Part shown: piece by piece, positions 25,210-34,349 of the stretch
How the letters are laid out: each line of letters opens with the position of its first letter
Position numbering within the stretch: the stretch's first letter is position 1
Source of the DNA: Halopseudomonas yangmingensis
GTDB taxonomy: Bacteria; Pseudomonadota; Gammaproteobacteria; Pseudomonadales; Pseudomonadaceae
DNA: 64,000 bases
Assembly (NCBI RefSeq): GCF_900114825.1
Contig: NZ_FOUI01000003.1
Span: 182,679-246,678, forward strand
Reading direction: 5' to 3'
Position numbers and translations under genes: made by a program
The notes under the pieces: model-generated
The model's database searches: none
What the model saw: only the letters and a program-made list of their open reading frames with translations
Told to the model about the DNA's origin: nothing

Positions 25210-26736
25210 ATGCTTGAAACCCTGCTGATGGCAGACCTTGTTGCTGAATTGCCAGCTGCCGTGCGTTTGCAGCGGCTGGTGCATAGCCTGCGCAACCATT
25301 TTCGTTGCGGCGCCGTGGTGCTGCTGCAGCATGGAGATGACTGCCTGCGTCCGCTGGCAGCCGTGGGGCTGGTGCAGGAGGCTCTGGGTCGGCGCTTTGA
25401 GACCGCCCGCCACCCGCGGCTGGCTGCCTTGCTGTCACGTCGTGAGCCGACCTGGTTTGACCCGGGCAGTCCGTTACCCGACCCCTACGACGGGTTGCTC
25501 GATGACTCGCCCGGGGAGCCGCTGCCAGTGCATGACTGCATGGGCGTCAGCCTGTACGTGGAAGGCCGGATCTGGGGGGCGCTGACACTGGATGCGCTGG
25601 AGGCAGGAACCTTTGACGAAGCAGCACGCCTGGAGTTGCAGCGGCTGGTGCCTATGGTCGAAGCCTTTGTACGGGTTACCCGTCTGGAGCAGGAAAACCG
25701 CAGCCTGCGGCTGTCGCGCAGCCACGAAGGCGAGGCGCCTGTCGAGGTAGACGAGCAGGGCATCATCGGTCGCAGCAAGGTGATTACTACCCTGCTGGAT
25801 GAGTTGAGAGTAGTGGCAGAGTCAGACCTGCCGGTGCTGTTATCCGGTGAGACAGGCGTCGGCAAGGAGTTGTTTGCCCGCTGGTTGCACCGCAATTCCC
25901 GACGTTCCGCCAAGCCGCTGGTGCATGTGAACTGTGCGGCCCTGCCCGAGAGCCTGGCGGAAAGCGAGCTGTTCGGCCATGTGCGTGGCGCCTTCTCCGG
26001 TGCCAACACGGATCGCAGTGGGCGCTTTGATGCGGCCAACGGTGGCACCCTGTTTCTGGACGAGGTGGGCGAGTTACCCTTGAGCGTACAGGCCAAACTG
26101 CTGCGTGCCCTGCAGAACGGAGAAATCCAGCGTTTGGGGGCTGACAAACCGCTGCGCGTGGATGTCCGCATTGTGGCGGCGACCAATCGTAATCTGGCCG
26201 ACAGTGTTGCCAGTGGTGATTTTCGCGCCGACCTGTATCACCGCCTGTCGGTGTATCCTGTGCCCATCCCGCCATTGCGTGCGCGCGGCAACGACATTCT
26301 GTTGCTGGCCGGACATTTTATGGAACTTAACAGAAGTCGGCTGGGTGTGCGCAGCCTGCGCCTGTCAGCAGACGCCGAGCAATTGCTGCTCGGTTACAGC
26401 TGGCCGGGCAACGTGCGCGAGCTGGAGCATGTGATCAGCCGTGCGGCACTCAAGGCGATTGGCCGGCATGGCCAGCGTCAGGCGATTCTGACGCTCGACA
26501 GCTCGCATTTGGATATTAGTGCTGTCGCCCAGCCTGAAGGGATGGCTGTTGCAGCGCCGGTCGCCCTCGCGCCACGTCCGCTGATGCCGTTGCGCCAAGC
26601 AGTGGATGCCTGTCAGCGTGAGCAGATCGTACTGGCTCTGGAGCAGGCCGAGGGCAACTGGGCCTCGGCAGCGCGTTTGCTGGACGTGGATTCCAGTAAC
26701 CTGCACAAGTTGGCGCGCAGGTTGGCAATCAAATGA
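25210..26736 (+). CDS. norR: NorR, NO-sensing sigma-54-dependent activator
   Basis: A 508-residue activator: N-terminal GAF domain (1-170), AAA+ domain (about 185-420) and a C-terminal Fis-type helix-turn-helix (NWASAARLLDVDSSNLHKLA). Residues corresponding to the NorR mononuclear iron site are present: R70, Y93-D94 in LPDPYDGL, C110 in VHDCMG and D128 in TLDAL. Walker A is GETGVGKE and Walker B GGTLFLDE. The sigma-54 contact loop reads GAFSGA instead of GAFTGA. It is divergent from ytfE, whose promoter is sigma-54 type. The ribosome site before the ATG is weak; a second ATG at 25228 is possible. The 295-base gap before it holds the ytfE promoter. Confidence 0.93.
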   Translation: MLETLLMADLVAELPAAVRLQRLVHSLRNHFRCGAVVLLQHGDDCLRPLAAVGLVQEALGRRFETARHPRLAALLSRREPTWFDPGSPLPDPYDGLLDDSPGEPLPVHDCMGVSLYVEGRIWGALTLDALEAGTFDEAARLELQRLVPMVEAFVRVTRLEQENRSLRLSRSHEGEAPVEVDEQGIIGRSKVITTLLDELRVVAESDLPVLLSGETGVGKELFARWLHRNSRRSAKPLVHVNCAALPESLAESELFGHVRGAFSGANTDRSGRFDAANGGTLFLDEVGELPLSVQAKLLRALQNGEIQRLGADKPLRVDVRIVAATNRNLADSVASGDFRADLYHRLSVYPVPIPPLRARGNDILLLAGHFMELNRSRLGVRSLRLSADAEQLLLGYSWPGNVRELEHVISRAALKAIGRHGQRQAILTLDSSHLDISAVAQPEGMAVAAPVALAPRPLMPLRQAVDACQREQIVLALEQAEGNWASAARLLDVDSSNLHKLARRLAIK

Positions 26737-26759
26737 TCACGCAGCCAAAACCCTATACG

Positions 26760-26773
26760 TTGATGTGCATCAA
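26760..26773 (+). promoter_or_regulatory. Perfect ANR/FNR box upstream of hemN
   Basis: TTGATGTGCATCAA has both half-sites complete and lies about 127 bases before the hemN start, in the only intergenic region available to it. A matching -10 was not identified. Confidence 0.8.
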
Positions 26774-26893
26774 AGTACCCAGGCCACTCTGTCAGCAGAC
26801 TTGGCCCATTCGAACAGACGCAGTGCCGCCGGCGATGGAACCGGCAGCGGCCACCAGACGCCTGCCAGTTTTTAACAGCCTTTTTGCGGAGTC

Positions 26894-28282
26894 ATGACCA
26901 TGTTCAATCCGATTCAGTGGGATGCCGAGCTTATCCGTCGCTACGACAAGGCCGGTCCCCGATATACCTCCTACCCGACCGCTGTGCAGTTCCATGACGG
27001 CATTACCCCGTCCGACCTGCTGGCGGCGCTGGATAAATCTTGCGAGCAGCGCACCCCGCTGTCGCTGTATATCCACATCCCGTTTTGCGCGAACATTTGC
27101 TACTACTGCGCGTGCAACAAGGTGATCACCAAGGATCGCAGCCGTTCACAGCCGTATCTGGATAGCCTGTACCGTGAGATCGACCTGCTCAAGTCGCACG
27201 TCAGCCCCGAACAGCAGGTTGAGCAGTTGCATTTGGGTGGCGGCACGCCGACCTTCCTGAGCAATGAGCAGTTGCGTGAACTGCTGCTGAAGTTGCGCGA
27301 ATCCTTCAGCCTGCGCAGCGATGACGGTGGCGACTACAGCATCGAAATCGATCCACGCGAGGCCGACTGGGCGACCATGGGCGTGCTGCGTGAAATCGGT
27401 TTCAACCGCGTCAGTTTCGGCGTGCAGGATCTGGACCCCGAGGTGCAGCGCGCGGTCAATCGGCTGCAAAGTTTCGAGCAGACCGAGGCGGTGATGAAGG
27501 CGGCGCGTCAACTGGGCTTCCGCTCGATCAATATCGATCTGATCTATGGCCTGCCGAAGCAGACGCCGGCGGGCTTTGCGAAAACCCTGGAGGCGATCAT
27601 CGCCCTGCGCCCCGATCGCCTGTCGATCTTCAACTACGCGCACCTGCCGGAGCGCTTCAAGCCGCAGCGGCGGATCAACGCCGAGGATCTGCCAAGCCCG
27701 GCAGACAAGCTGCTGATGTTCGAGAACAGCATCCGCCAGATGGCCGAAGCCGGTTATCGCTATATCGGCATGGATCACTTCGCGCTACCCGACGACCTGC
27801 TCAGTCAGGCCCAGGACAATGGCGAGCTGCAACGCAACTTCCAGGGCTACACCACCCACGATCATTGCGATCTGCTGGGCATGGGCGTGTCTTCGATCAG
27901 TCAGGTGGGTGATCTGTTCTGCCAGAACACCGCCGACGTCAACCTGTACCAGGAAACCGTCGACAACGGCCAGCTGGCAGTACGCCGCGGGTTGATCCGC
28001 AACGCCGATGACCGCCTGCGGCGCGCGGTGATCACCCAGCTGATCTGCAATTTCCGGCTGGCCTTTGCCGATATCGAGCAGCGATTTGCCATCGATTTTC
28101 GCAGCTACTTCGCCGATGCCTGGCCGCTGCTTGAGCAGATGCACCGCGACGGCCTGATCCGTCTGGATCAGCAGGGTATCGAAGTGCTACCGGCTGGCCG
28201 CTTGCTGGTGCGTTCGGTGTGCATGGTGTTTGATGCCTACCTGGCAGCGGACAACCAGCAGCGCTTCTCGCGTATCATCTGA
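26894..28282 (+). CDS. hemN: HemN, oxygen-independent coproporphyrinogen III dehydrogenase
   Basis: A 462-residue radical-SAM enzyme of haem synthesis used without O2. The SAM cluster motif is HIPFCANICYYCACN (C65, C69, C72), and the N-terminal YTSYPTAVQFHDGI is the HemN signature that separates it from HemW-like proteins. The double ATG at 26894/26900 leaves the exact start open by two codons; GCGGAG precedes. It supplies haem for nitrate reductase and cytochromes, with a perfect ANR box upstream. A strong hairpin follows the stop. Confidence 0.96.
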   Translation: MTMFNPIQWDAELIRRYDKAGPRYTSYPTAVQFHDGITPSDLLAALDKSCEQRTPLSLYIHIPFCANICYYCACNKVITKDRSRSQPYLDSLYREIDLLKSHVSPEQQVEQLHLGGGTPTFLSNEQLRELLLKLRESFSLRSDDGGDYSIEIDPREADWATMGVLREIGFNRVSFGVQDLDPEVQRAVNRLQSFEQTEAVMKAARQLGFRSINIDLIYGLPKQTPAGFAKTLEAIIALRPDRLSIFNYAHLPERFKPQRRINAEDLPSPADKLLMFENSIRQMAEAGYRYIGMDHFALPDDLLSQAQDNGELQRNFQGYTTHDHCDLLGMGVSSISQVGDLFCQNTADVNLYQETVDNGQLAVRRGLIRNADDRLRRAVITQLICNFRLAFADIEQRFAIDFRSYFADAWPLLEQMHRDGLIRLDQQGIEVLPAGRLLVRSVCMVFDAYLAADNQQRFSRII

Positions 28283-28303
28283 ATCTGTTGTCCGACCCGT
28301 ATG

Positions 28304-28340
28304 ATGGCGCCGGTCAGTTCCGCTGACCGGCGCCATGCAT
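28304..28340 (+). terminator. Strong hairpin terminator after hemN
   Basis: A perfect 14-bp stem (28304-28317 and 28323-28336) with loop TTCCG is followed by GCATTTTG, a short T-rich tail. It stands between hemN and the LysE-type gene. Confidence 0.75.
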
Positions 28341-28359
28341 TTTGTCGAGGGGATTGTCC

Positions 28360-28974
28360 GTGAGTCTGAGTCTGTGGTTGTCGCTGGTGGCAGTCTGTGC
28401 CCTCGGGGCGATGTCACCCGGCCCGAGTCTGGCGCTGGTGCTGCGGCACACACTGGGTGGCGGCCGCGCCAGCGGTGTCAGCGCCGGGGTCGCGCATGCC
28501 TTCGGTGTAGGCGTTTATGCGCTGTTGACGGTCTGGGGTCTGGGCGCACTGATGGCCCGTCAGCCGCTGCTGTTCCAGCTGATCAGTTGGGCCGGCGCGG
28601 CCTATCTGGCCTGGCTGGGAATCCAGGCGCTGCGCAGCCGTCCGGGTGAGTTCATCGAGCCGCAGCAACAGGCCACGGCCAGGCTGCGCGCTGCCCGCGA
28701 TGGGCTGCTGGTGGCCTTTGGCAACCCCAAGCTGGTGGTGTTCTTTGTTGCCCTGCTCAGCCAGTTCGTCACTCCGGATCTGGGACTGGCCGGCAAGCTG
28801 ATCATCGTGCTGACCGCCATGCTGATTGATGCCAGCTGGTACGTGCTGGTGGCGCTGACGCTGTCCAATTCTCGCATTCTGCCGTTGGTACGGCGCCAGG
28901 CACACTGGCTGCAGCGCCTGACCGGGGTGGTCTTGCTGGGCCTGGCGCTGCGGGTGGTGTGGGGTGTGCTGTAG
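28360..28974 (+). CDS. LysE/RhtB-family amino-acid exporter
   Basis: A 204-residue membrane protein with about six spans and the LysE-family signature MSPGPSLALVLRHTLGGGRASGVSAG near the N-terminus (residues 18-43). The family exports amino acids or derivatives; the substrate cannot be assigned. The start is a GTG at 28360 with a GAGGGG site 7 bases upstream; the reading from TTG 28342 overlaps that site. Confidence 0.88.
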   Translation: MSLSLWLSLVAVCALGAMSPGPSLALVLRHTLGGGRASGVSAGVAHAFGVGVYALLTVWGLGALMARQPLLFQLISWAGAAYLAWLGIQALRSRPGEFIEPQQQATARLRAARDGLLVAFGNPKLVVFFVALLSQFVTPDLGLAGKLIIVLTAMLIDASWYVLVALTLSNSRILPLVRRQAHWLQRLTGVVLLGLALRVVWGVL

Positions 28975-29005
28975 CGCAGCCCGGCTGCGCTCCGCCGGAG
29001 AGGGC

Positions 29006-29452
29006 TCAGAGCTTCAGGGCGAAGTAGCGGAAGTCCACGTCGTCGGTAAAGCCCAGTGAGCGGTACAGGCTCTGGGCAACATCGTTGGTTTCACCGGTCA
29101 TCACCGTCATGCGCTTGATGCCGGCGGCACGGGCCATGTCTTTGGCATGATTGATCAGGTTGTCACCGACCAATTGGCGGCGGGCTTCCTCGATCACATA
29201 GATGCCCTTGAGCACCCAGCTGGGTGCCAGTGTCAGTGCCGAAAAGCTGGGGATGAATTGGCAGAAGCCCAGCACCTTGCCACTGGTCTCGTCTTCGGCG
29301 ACCAGAATGATGGCCTGTTCGTGCTTCAGGCGGTCTTCAAGAAAGCGACGGGATGCCTCGGGCTTGGGCAGTTGGCCGTAGAATTCGCGGTACTTGATGA
29401 ACAGCGGAGTGATTTCGTCAAGGCGCTCAGCACCGGCCTGCACAATACGCAT
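29006..29452 (-). CDS. GNAT-family N-acetyltransferase
   Basis: A 148-residue single GNAT domain. The acetyl-CoA loop region is VLKGIYVIEEARRQLVGDNLINHAKDMAR, near residues 80-108; the core GxGxxL motif is degenerate (RQLVGDNL). The C-terminal LYRSLGFTDDVDFRYFAL is standard for the fold. Substrate unknown. It stands alone on its strand, 170 bases past the pfp stop region. Confidence 0.85.
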   Translation of the reverse strand: MRIVQAGAERLDEITPLFIKYREFYGQLPKPEASRRFLEDRLKHEQAIILVAEDETSGKVLGFCQFIPSFSALTLAPSWVLKGIYVIEEARRQLVGDNLINHAKDMARAAGIKRMTVMTGETNDVAQSLYRSLGFTDDVDFRYFALKL

Positions 29453-29587
29453 ACGCTTTCCTCATTTTCAGTCAGAGTGTGTCTGATGCCGTTATAGCAG
29501 TCAGACATGACAAATCGTGCCTCAGCGCGAGACATTCTTCAAGCAGCAAGCAGTGGCGCTGAATGCGGGAGTGGGTCGATGGATAGC

Positions 29588-29611
29588 TCTGGCCGGAGGT
29601 TCCCGGCCAGA
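29588..29611 (-). terminator. Hairpin downstream of the phosphofructokinase gene
   Basis: A 9-bp inverted repeat, TCTGGCCGG / CCGGCCAGA, with a 6-base loop lies 12 bases past the stop. It has no T-run, so terminator function is inferred from position. Confidence 0.5.
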
Positions 29612-29622
29612 GTAGAGCAAGA

Positions 29623-30882
29623 TTACACAGAGAAGGGCGGCAGCTTGCGCTCGATGCTGTGGTTGCCCAGACGCACATAGTCGGGCAGACCGTTCTTGAA
29701 CGGCGGGTAGTCCTCACCCTGGATCAGCGGCGACAGGTAGGTACGGCAGGCGTCGGTGATATGGAAGCCGTCCTCGGTAATAAAGTCGCGCGGCATGAAC
29801 TTCTCAACGTTGGCCACGTCCTTCAGCGGAGCCTCGATGATGTCCCACTGGTAGGGTGCATCCTGCAAACGGCGGATCGCTGGCATTACCGAGTTCTTGC
29901 CTTGCAGGGCGATGTTCACCGCTGCCTGGCCCAGTGCATAGGCCTGCTCGACATCGACTTTGGAGGCGATGTGGCGGGCGGCGCGCTGCAGGTAGTCAGC
30001 CACTGCCCAGTGGTATTTGTAGCCCAACGCATCCTTGACCAGCTTGGCTACGGTCGGTGCCACGCCGCCCAGCTGGGCATGGCCGAAGGCGTCAGTCAGG
30101 CCGGTTTCCGAGAGGAACTTGCCGTCGCTGTTCTTGATGCCCTCGGAGACGCCAATCACGCAGTAGCCGTAGGTCTTGACGCATTCATCGACCCGGGCGA
30201 GGAATTTGGCCTGGTCAAACTGCACCTCGGGGAACAGCAGGATGTGTGGCGGCTGGCCTTCACCTTCGCTGGCCAGGCCGCAGGCGGCAGTGATCCAGCC
30301 GGCGTGGCGGCCCATCACCTCAAGGATGAATACCTTGGTTGAGGTGGCGCCCATCGAGGCGACGTCGAAACCGGCCTCGCGGATCGAGGTGGCGACGTAC
30401 TTGGCCACCGAGCCAAAGCCCGGGCAGCAGTCGGTGATCGGCAGGTCGTTGTCGACGGTCTTGGGAACATGGATGGCCTGGATCGGATAACCCATGGTTT
30501 CCGCCAGCTGCGAGACCTTCAGGCAGGTGTCGGCGGAGTCGCCGCCGCCGTTGTAGAAGAAGTAGCCGATATTGTGCGCTTTGAACACCTCGATCAGTCG
30601 CTCGTACTCGGCGCGGTTGGCTTCCAGGCTCTTCAGCTTGTAGCGGCAGGAGCCGAAGGCGCCGGACGGTGTGTGGCGCAGGGCAGCAATGTTCTCTGCC
30701 GATTCCAGGCTGGTGTCGATCAGGTCTTCGGTCAGCGCACCAATGATGCCGTTGCGGCCGGCAAATACCTTGCCGATACGATCCGGATGCTGGCGGGCAG
30801 TTTCGATGACGCCGGCGGCGGAAGCGTTGATCACGGCGGTGACACCACCGGACTGGGCATAAAAGGCATTCTTGACGGTCAT
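29623..30882 (-). CDS. 6-phosphofructokinase, pyrophosphate-type
   Basis: A 419-residue group of the phosphofructokinase A superfamily. The phosphate-donor loop reads NGGGDSADTC, with Asp where ATP enzymes have Gly, and the catalytic loop is PKTVDNDL, with Lys where ATP enzymes have Gly. Both are marks of pyrophosphate-dependent enzymes. The MGRHAGW substrate motif is present. It phosphorylates fructose 6-phosphate reversibly in the cytoplasm. Pseudomonads normally lack this step and use the Entner-Doudoroff route, so the gene is unexpected. A GC-rich 8-bp hairpin (30911-30932) lies in its 5' region. The family is certain; the donor is inferred from two residues. Confidence 0.92.
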   Translation of the reverse strand: MTVKNAFYAQSGGVTAVINASAAGVIETARQHPDRIGKVFAGRNGIIGALTEDLIDTSLESAENIAALRHTPSGAFGSCRYKLKSLEANRAEYERLIEVFKAHNIGYFFYNGGGDSADTCLKVSQLAETMGYPIQAIHVPKTVDNDLPITDCCPGFGSVAKYVATSIREAGFDVASMGATSTKVFILEVMGRHAGWITAACGLASEGEGQPPHILLFPEVQFDQAKFLARVDECVKTYGYCVIGVSEGIKNSDGKFLSETGLTDAFGHAQLGGVAPTVAKLVKDALGYKYHWAVADYLQRAARHIASKVDVEQAYALGQAAVNIALQGKNSVMPAIRRLQDAPYQWDIIEAPLKDVANVEKFMPRDFITEDGFHITDACRTYLSPLIQGEDYPPFKNGLPDYVRLGNHSIERKLPPFSV

Positions 30883-31085
30883 GCGGACTCCACGGAAGGC
30901 AAATGGAACAGGCCCCGAAATCTGTCGGGGCCAACAATGGCGCGCATGATAGCCGAAAGCCGGACGCTTTGCATGGGCAGCGGACGGGCGTGCTAAGATC
31001 CCGGGTTTATAAAAGCTGCTGAAAGCTGGAAAGCTGGAGCGGCGGTTTTCGCCTGAACCCTAATCAGTGAACAGGAGTTCTTTCG

Positions 31086-32447
31086 TTGCATCTGCATATT
31101 CTCGGTATCTGCGGCACCTTTATGGGCTCGCTGGCGTTGCTGGCGCGGGAGCTCGGGCATCGGGTGACCGGCTCGGATGCCAATGTCTATCCGCCAATGA
31201 GTACCCAGCTGCAGGCGCAGGGGATCGAGTTGATGGAGGGCTATGACCCTGCTCACCTGCAACCGGCGCCGGATCTGGTGGTGATCGGCAATGCCCTGTC
31301 GCGCGGCAATCCGGCGGTGGAGTATGTGCTGGATCAGGGTTTGCCCTATGTCTCCGGGCCGCAGTGGCTGGCTGATCATGTGCTGCAGGGGCGCTGGGTG
31401 CTGGCGGTGGCTGGCACCCATGGCAAGACCACTACCTCCAGTCTGCTGGCGTGGATTCTTGAGCAGGCTGGCATGGCGCCGGGCTTTCTGATTGGCGGGG
31501 TGCCGCAGAACTTCGGGATTTCCGCACGGTTGGGCGAGACGCCTTTCTTTGTGGTTGAGGCCGACGAATACGACAGCGCCTTCTTCGACAAGCGTTCGAA
31601 GTTTGTGCATTACCGCCCACGCACCGCCATCCTGAACAATCTCGAGTTTGACCATGCGGATATCTTTCCTGATCTGGCCGCCATTGAGCGGCAGTTCCAT
31701 CACCTTGTGCGGACGGTGCCGGGTTCCGGATTGATCATCCATCCGCAGGCCGATGTCGCCCTGCAGCGGGTGGTCAGCATGGGCTGCTGGACACCGCGGC
31801 AGACCACCGGGGAGGGCGGCGACTGGCAGGCGCGGCTGTTGTCCGCCGATGGGTCACGTTTCGAGGTATGGCTTGCTGGAGAACTGCAGGGCGTGGTCGA
31901 GTGGGCCCAGACCGGGGCGCACAGCGTGGCCAATGCGTTGGTGGCACTGGCTGCCGCCCGGCATGTTGGCGTTGCTCCGGCGCAGGGGATTGCTGCGCTG
32001 GGCAGCTTTGCCAGCGTCAAGCGGCGCATGGAGCTGCTCGGCGAGGTCAATGGTATTCGTCTGTATGACGATTTCGCTCACCATCCGACGGCGATTGCCA
32101 CCACCCTGGCCGGTTTGCGCGCACAGATCGGTGATGCTCCGCTGTTGGCAGTGATCGAGCCGCGCTCGAATACCATGCGCCTTGGCAGTCACAAGGCAGC
32201 GCTGGCCGGCTGCGTGGCGGATGCCAGCGAGGTGGTCTGGTACCAGCCGGAGGGGCTCGACTGGTCGCTGCAGGACACCGTCGCCCAGAGTCCGGTGCCG
32301 GCGTCATTGCAGGGCAGTATTGATGCAGTTATCGATGCGGTGCTGGCCCGTGCCACCCCCGGGACCCGGGTGGTGATCATGAGCAATGGCGGGTTTGGCG
32401 GTATTCACGGCAAGTTGCTGCAGGCTCTGGAGGCACGTCATGCCTGA
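31086..32447 (+). CDS. mpl: Mpl, UDP-MurNAc:tripeptide ligase (murein recycling)
   Basis: A 453-residue Mur-ligase family enzyme that joins recycled L-Ala-D-Glu-meso-DAP to UDP-MurNAc in the cytoplasm. The N-terminal [20 protein letters not shown] and the ATP loop [10 protein letters not shown] are diagnostic of Mpl, which has no inserted domain. The start is a TTG at 31086, after an ACAGGAG site about 10 bases upstream; no ATG or GTG gives the conserved N-terminus. The stop overlaps the ubiX start by 8 bases. Confidence 0.95.
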   Translation: MHLHILGICGTFMGSLALLARELGHRVTGSDANVYPPMSTQLQAQGIELMEGYDPAHLQPAPDLVVIGNALSRGNPAVEYVLDQGLPYVSGPQWLADHVLQGRWVLAVAGTHGKTTTSSLLAWILEQAGMAPGFLIGGVPQNFGISARLGETPFFVVEADEYDSAFFDKRSKFVHYRPRTAILNNLEFDHADIFPDLAAIERQFHHLVRTVPGSGLIIHPQADVALQRVVSMGCWTPRQTTGEGGDWQARLLSADGSRFEVWLAGELQGVVEWAQTGAHSVANALVALAAARHVGVAPAQGIAALGSFASVKRRMELLGEVNGIRLYDDFAHHPTAIATTLAGLRAQIGDAPLLAVIEPRSNTMRLGSHKAALAGCVADASEVVWYQPEGLDWSLQDTVAQSPVPASLQGSIDAVIDAVLARATPGTRVVIMSNGGFGGIHGKLLQALEARHA

Positions 32448-33048
32448 ACGTCGGCGGGTTACCCTGGCCATCACCGGGGCCTCGGGTGCGCAGTACGGCA
32501 TGCGCCTGCTGGAGTGCCTGCTGCGTGCCGATGTTGAGGTCAGCCTGATGATTTCCCAGGCGGCGCAGTTGGTCATGGCCACCGAAACCGACTGGCAACT
32601 GCCGCCCAAGCCGCAGGCGCTGCAGGCTTTTCTCGCGGAACATTTTGCCGTGCCCGAGGGTCAACTGCGGGTCTATGGCAAACAGGACTGGATGGCGCCG
32701 CCGGCCTCGGGCTCGGGCGCGCCGTCGGCCATGGTGGTGTGTCCCTGTTCCACCGGAACCCTGTCGGCGATTGCCTGTGGTGCCAGCAATAATCTGATTG
32801 AACGGGCCGCCGATGTGGCGCTGAAAGAGCGCCGGCAACTGATACTGGTGCCGCGTGAATCACCCTATTCGCAGATCCATCTGGAAAACATGCTCAAGCT
32901 GAGCCGCCTGGGTGCGCTGATACTGCCGGCCAGTCCGGGGTTCTACCACCAGCCGCGCAGCATCGCTGATCTGGTCGATTTCGTGGTGGCGCGTATCCTC
33001 GATCAGCTGGGTATTGAACAGCAATTGCTGGCTCGCTGGGGTGAGTGA
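32440..33048 (+). CDS. ubiX: UbiX, flavin prenyltransferase
   Basis: A 202-residue flavoprotein that makes prenylated FMN for the UbiD decarboxylase of ubiquinone synthesis. The motifs [42 protein letters not shown] and [17 protein letters not shown] are those of the family. It is translationally coupled to mpl, an arrangement also found in P. aeruginosa. Confidence 0.95.
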   Translation: MPERRRVTLAITGASGAQYGMRLLECLLRADVEVSLMISQAAQLVMATETDWQLPPKPQALQAFLAEHFAVPEGQLRVYGKQDWMAPPASGSGAPSAMVVCPCSTGTLSAIACGASNNLIERAADVALKERRQLILVPRESPYSQIHLENMLKLSRLGALILPASPGFYHQPRSIADLVDFVVARILDQLGIEQQLLARWGE

Positions 33049-33073
33049 GCCAGTCGCAATTTATGGAATATCA

Positions 33074-33613
33074 ATGACTAAAACCTTACTTGCTTTTCTA
33101 CTGGGGGCGCTGGTCGCGCCTGTGCTGGCCGACGACACGCCTGCCGATGGCAGCTTGCAGCGCGGCTGGCAGCATGCCCGTGATACCACCCTGCAGTTGT
33201 TTGGCCCGGAGCCGGCGCAAGACGGTTGGTACGTGCAGACCAGTGTCTGGACCAGCCATTACAGTCCCGAGCCGGACCACAACAACAATCAGGATCTGAT
33301 CAGTGTCGAGCGGTGGCGCGATGACAGTTACCTGTGGGGTGCGGCCACCTTCCGGCATTCGTTCAGCGAGCGGGCCAACTATGTTTATGTTGGCAAGCGT
33401 TTCGGCTTTGGTGGCACTCCGTTCAATGCCAAATTGACTGGCGGTTTGTTGCAGGGCTATCGGGGGGAGTACCGGGACAAAATTCCGTTGAACCAGCTTG
33501 GCGTGGCGCCGGTGATCATTCCGTCGGTGGGTGTCAGTTACCAGCGGGTTGGGGCTGACCTGGTATTTCTTGGCGCAGCAGCACTGATGGTGAATGTCGG
33601 GGTCAGGCTGTAA
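33074..33613 (+). CDS. Small outer-membrane beta-barrel protein, PagP-like
   Basis: A 179-residue secreted protein with signal peptide (MTKTLLAFLLGALVAPVLAD, cleavage near residue 19-20). The mature part starts with an amphipathic helix-like segment and then shows alternating strands: GWYVQTSVWTSHYSP, YVYVGKRFGFGGT, and a closing GADLVFLGAAALMVNVGVRL. A His in SHYSP and Ser/His residues in FRHSFSE sit where the lipid A palmitoyltransferase PagP has its catalytic residues, but the similarity is by layout only. It could also be an unrelated small barrel. Located 25 bases after ubiX. Confidence 0.5.
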   Translation: MTKTLLAFLLGALVAPVLADDTPADGSLQRGWQHARDTTLQLFGPEPAQDGWYVQTSVWTSHYSPEPDHNNNQDLISVERWRDDSYLWGAATFRHSFSERANYVYVGKRFGFGGTPFNAKLTGGLLQGYRGEYRDKIPLNQLGVAPVIIPSVGVSYQRVGADLVFLGAAALMVNVGVRL

Positions 33614-33706
33614 GCCGTTCTGTTGATTCTGCTGGTACAGCCTCTGGCCTGTCGGCGTCTGCACGAAGACCCCGGAACAGAGTCTTCGCGTATTCAATGC
33701 AACGGA

Positions 33707-34165
33707 TCAGACGAAATATAGGCTGAGGTTTTCAGCAATGAAGGCCGGTTTGTCGCTGCCTTCAATTTCCAGAGTGGAGCGTGCCTTGAGCAGCCACTGG
33801 CCGGGTTTCTTTTCGGTCACGTCAAGCACTGTTACTTGCAGGCGCACTCGCGAGCCAACACGTACCGGCTGGATAAAGCGCACGCTGTCGAGACCATAGT
33901 TGACTGCCATCTTCAGGCCCTGCGGCTTGACCAGCAGGCCGGCCGACAATACCGGCAGCAGTGACAGCGACAGGAAACCATGGGCAATGGTGCCGCCGAA
34001 CGGGGTCAGCTTGGCTTTTTCTTCATCGATATGGATGAACTGGTGGTCGCCGGTGCATTCGGCAAACTGGTTGACGCGTTCCTGATCGATAGTCATCCAG
34101 TCGGAGTGGCCGAGGTCCTTGCCAATAAAGGACGATAGCTCGCTGGCGGGTACGGTTGCGCTCAT
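33707..34165 (-). CDS. MaoC-like hydratase/dehydratase
   Basis: A 152-residue hot-dog-fold protein of the MaoC/NodN group. The hydratase motif is present: FAECTGDHQFIHIDEEKA (catalytic Asp-His) and FGGTIAHGFLSLSLLP. These enzymes hydrate enoyl-CoA thioesters, for example linking beta-oxidation to other pathways; the exact substrate is unknown. It is monocistronic, between the PagP-like gene and the DedA gene. Confidence 0.88.
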   Translation of the reverse strand: MSATVPASELSSFIGKDLGHSDWMTIDQERVNQFAECTGDHQFIHIDEEKAKLTPFGGTIAHGFLSLSLLPVLSAGLLVKPQGLKMAVNYGLDSVRFIQPVRVGSRVRLQVTVLDVTEKKPGQWLLKARSTLEIEGSDKPAFIAENLSLYFV

Positions 34166-34349
34166 GGGATTCTCCAGTGCGGTTGTTGTCGTTGTAGTGG
34201 GCCTGTCGCAAGTTGCTTCCCTGGCCCTTTGCAGTGTTTATACCTGCATCACAGGGTACTGGCCAGCATGTTTCCAAGTGTCTCGCTGCGGGTCAATGCG
34301 TTGGGCTGCTGTATTGCCGAGCTGAATGCTGGCGCATGCTCATCAGTGT

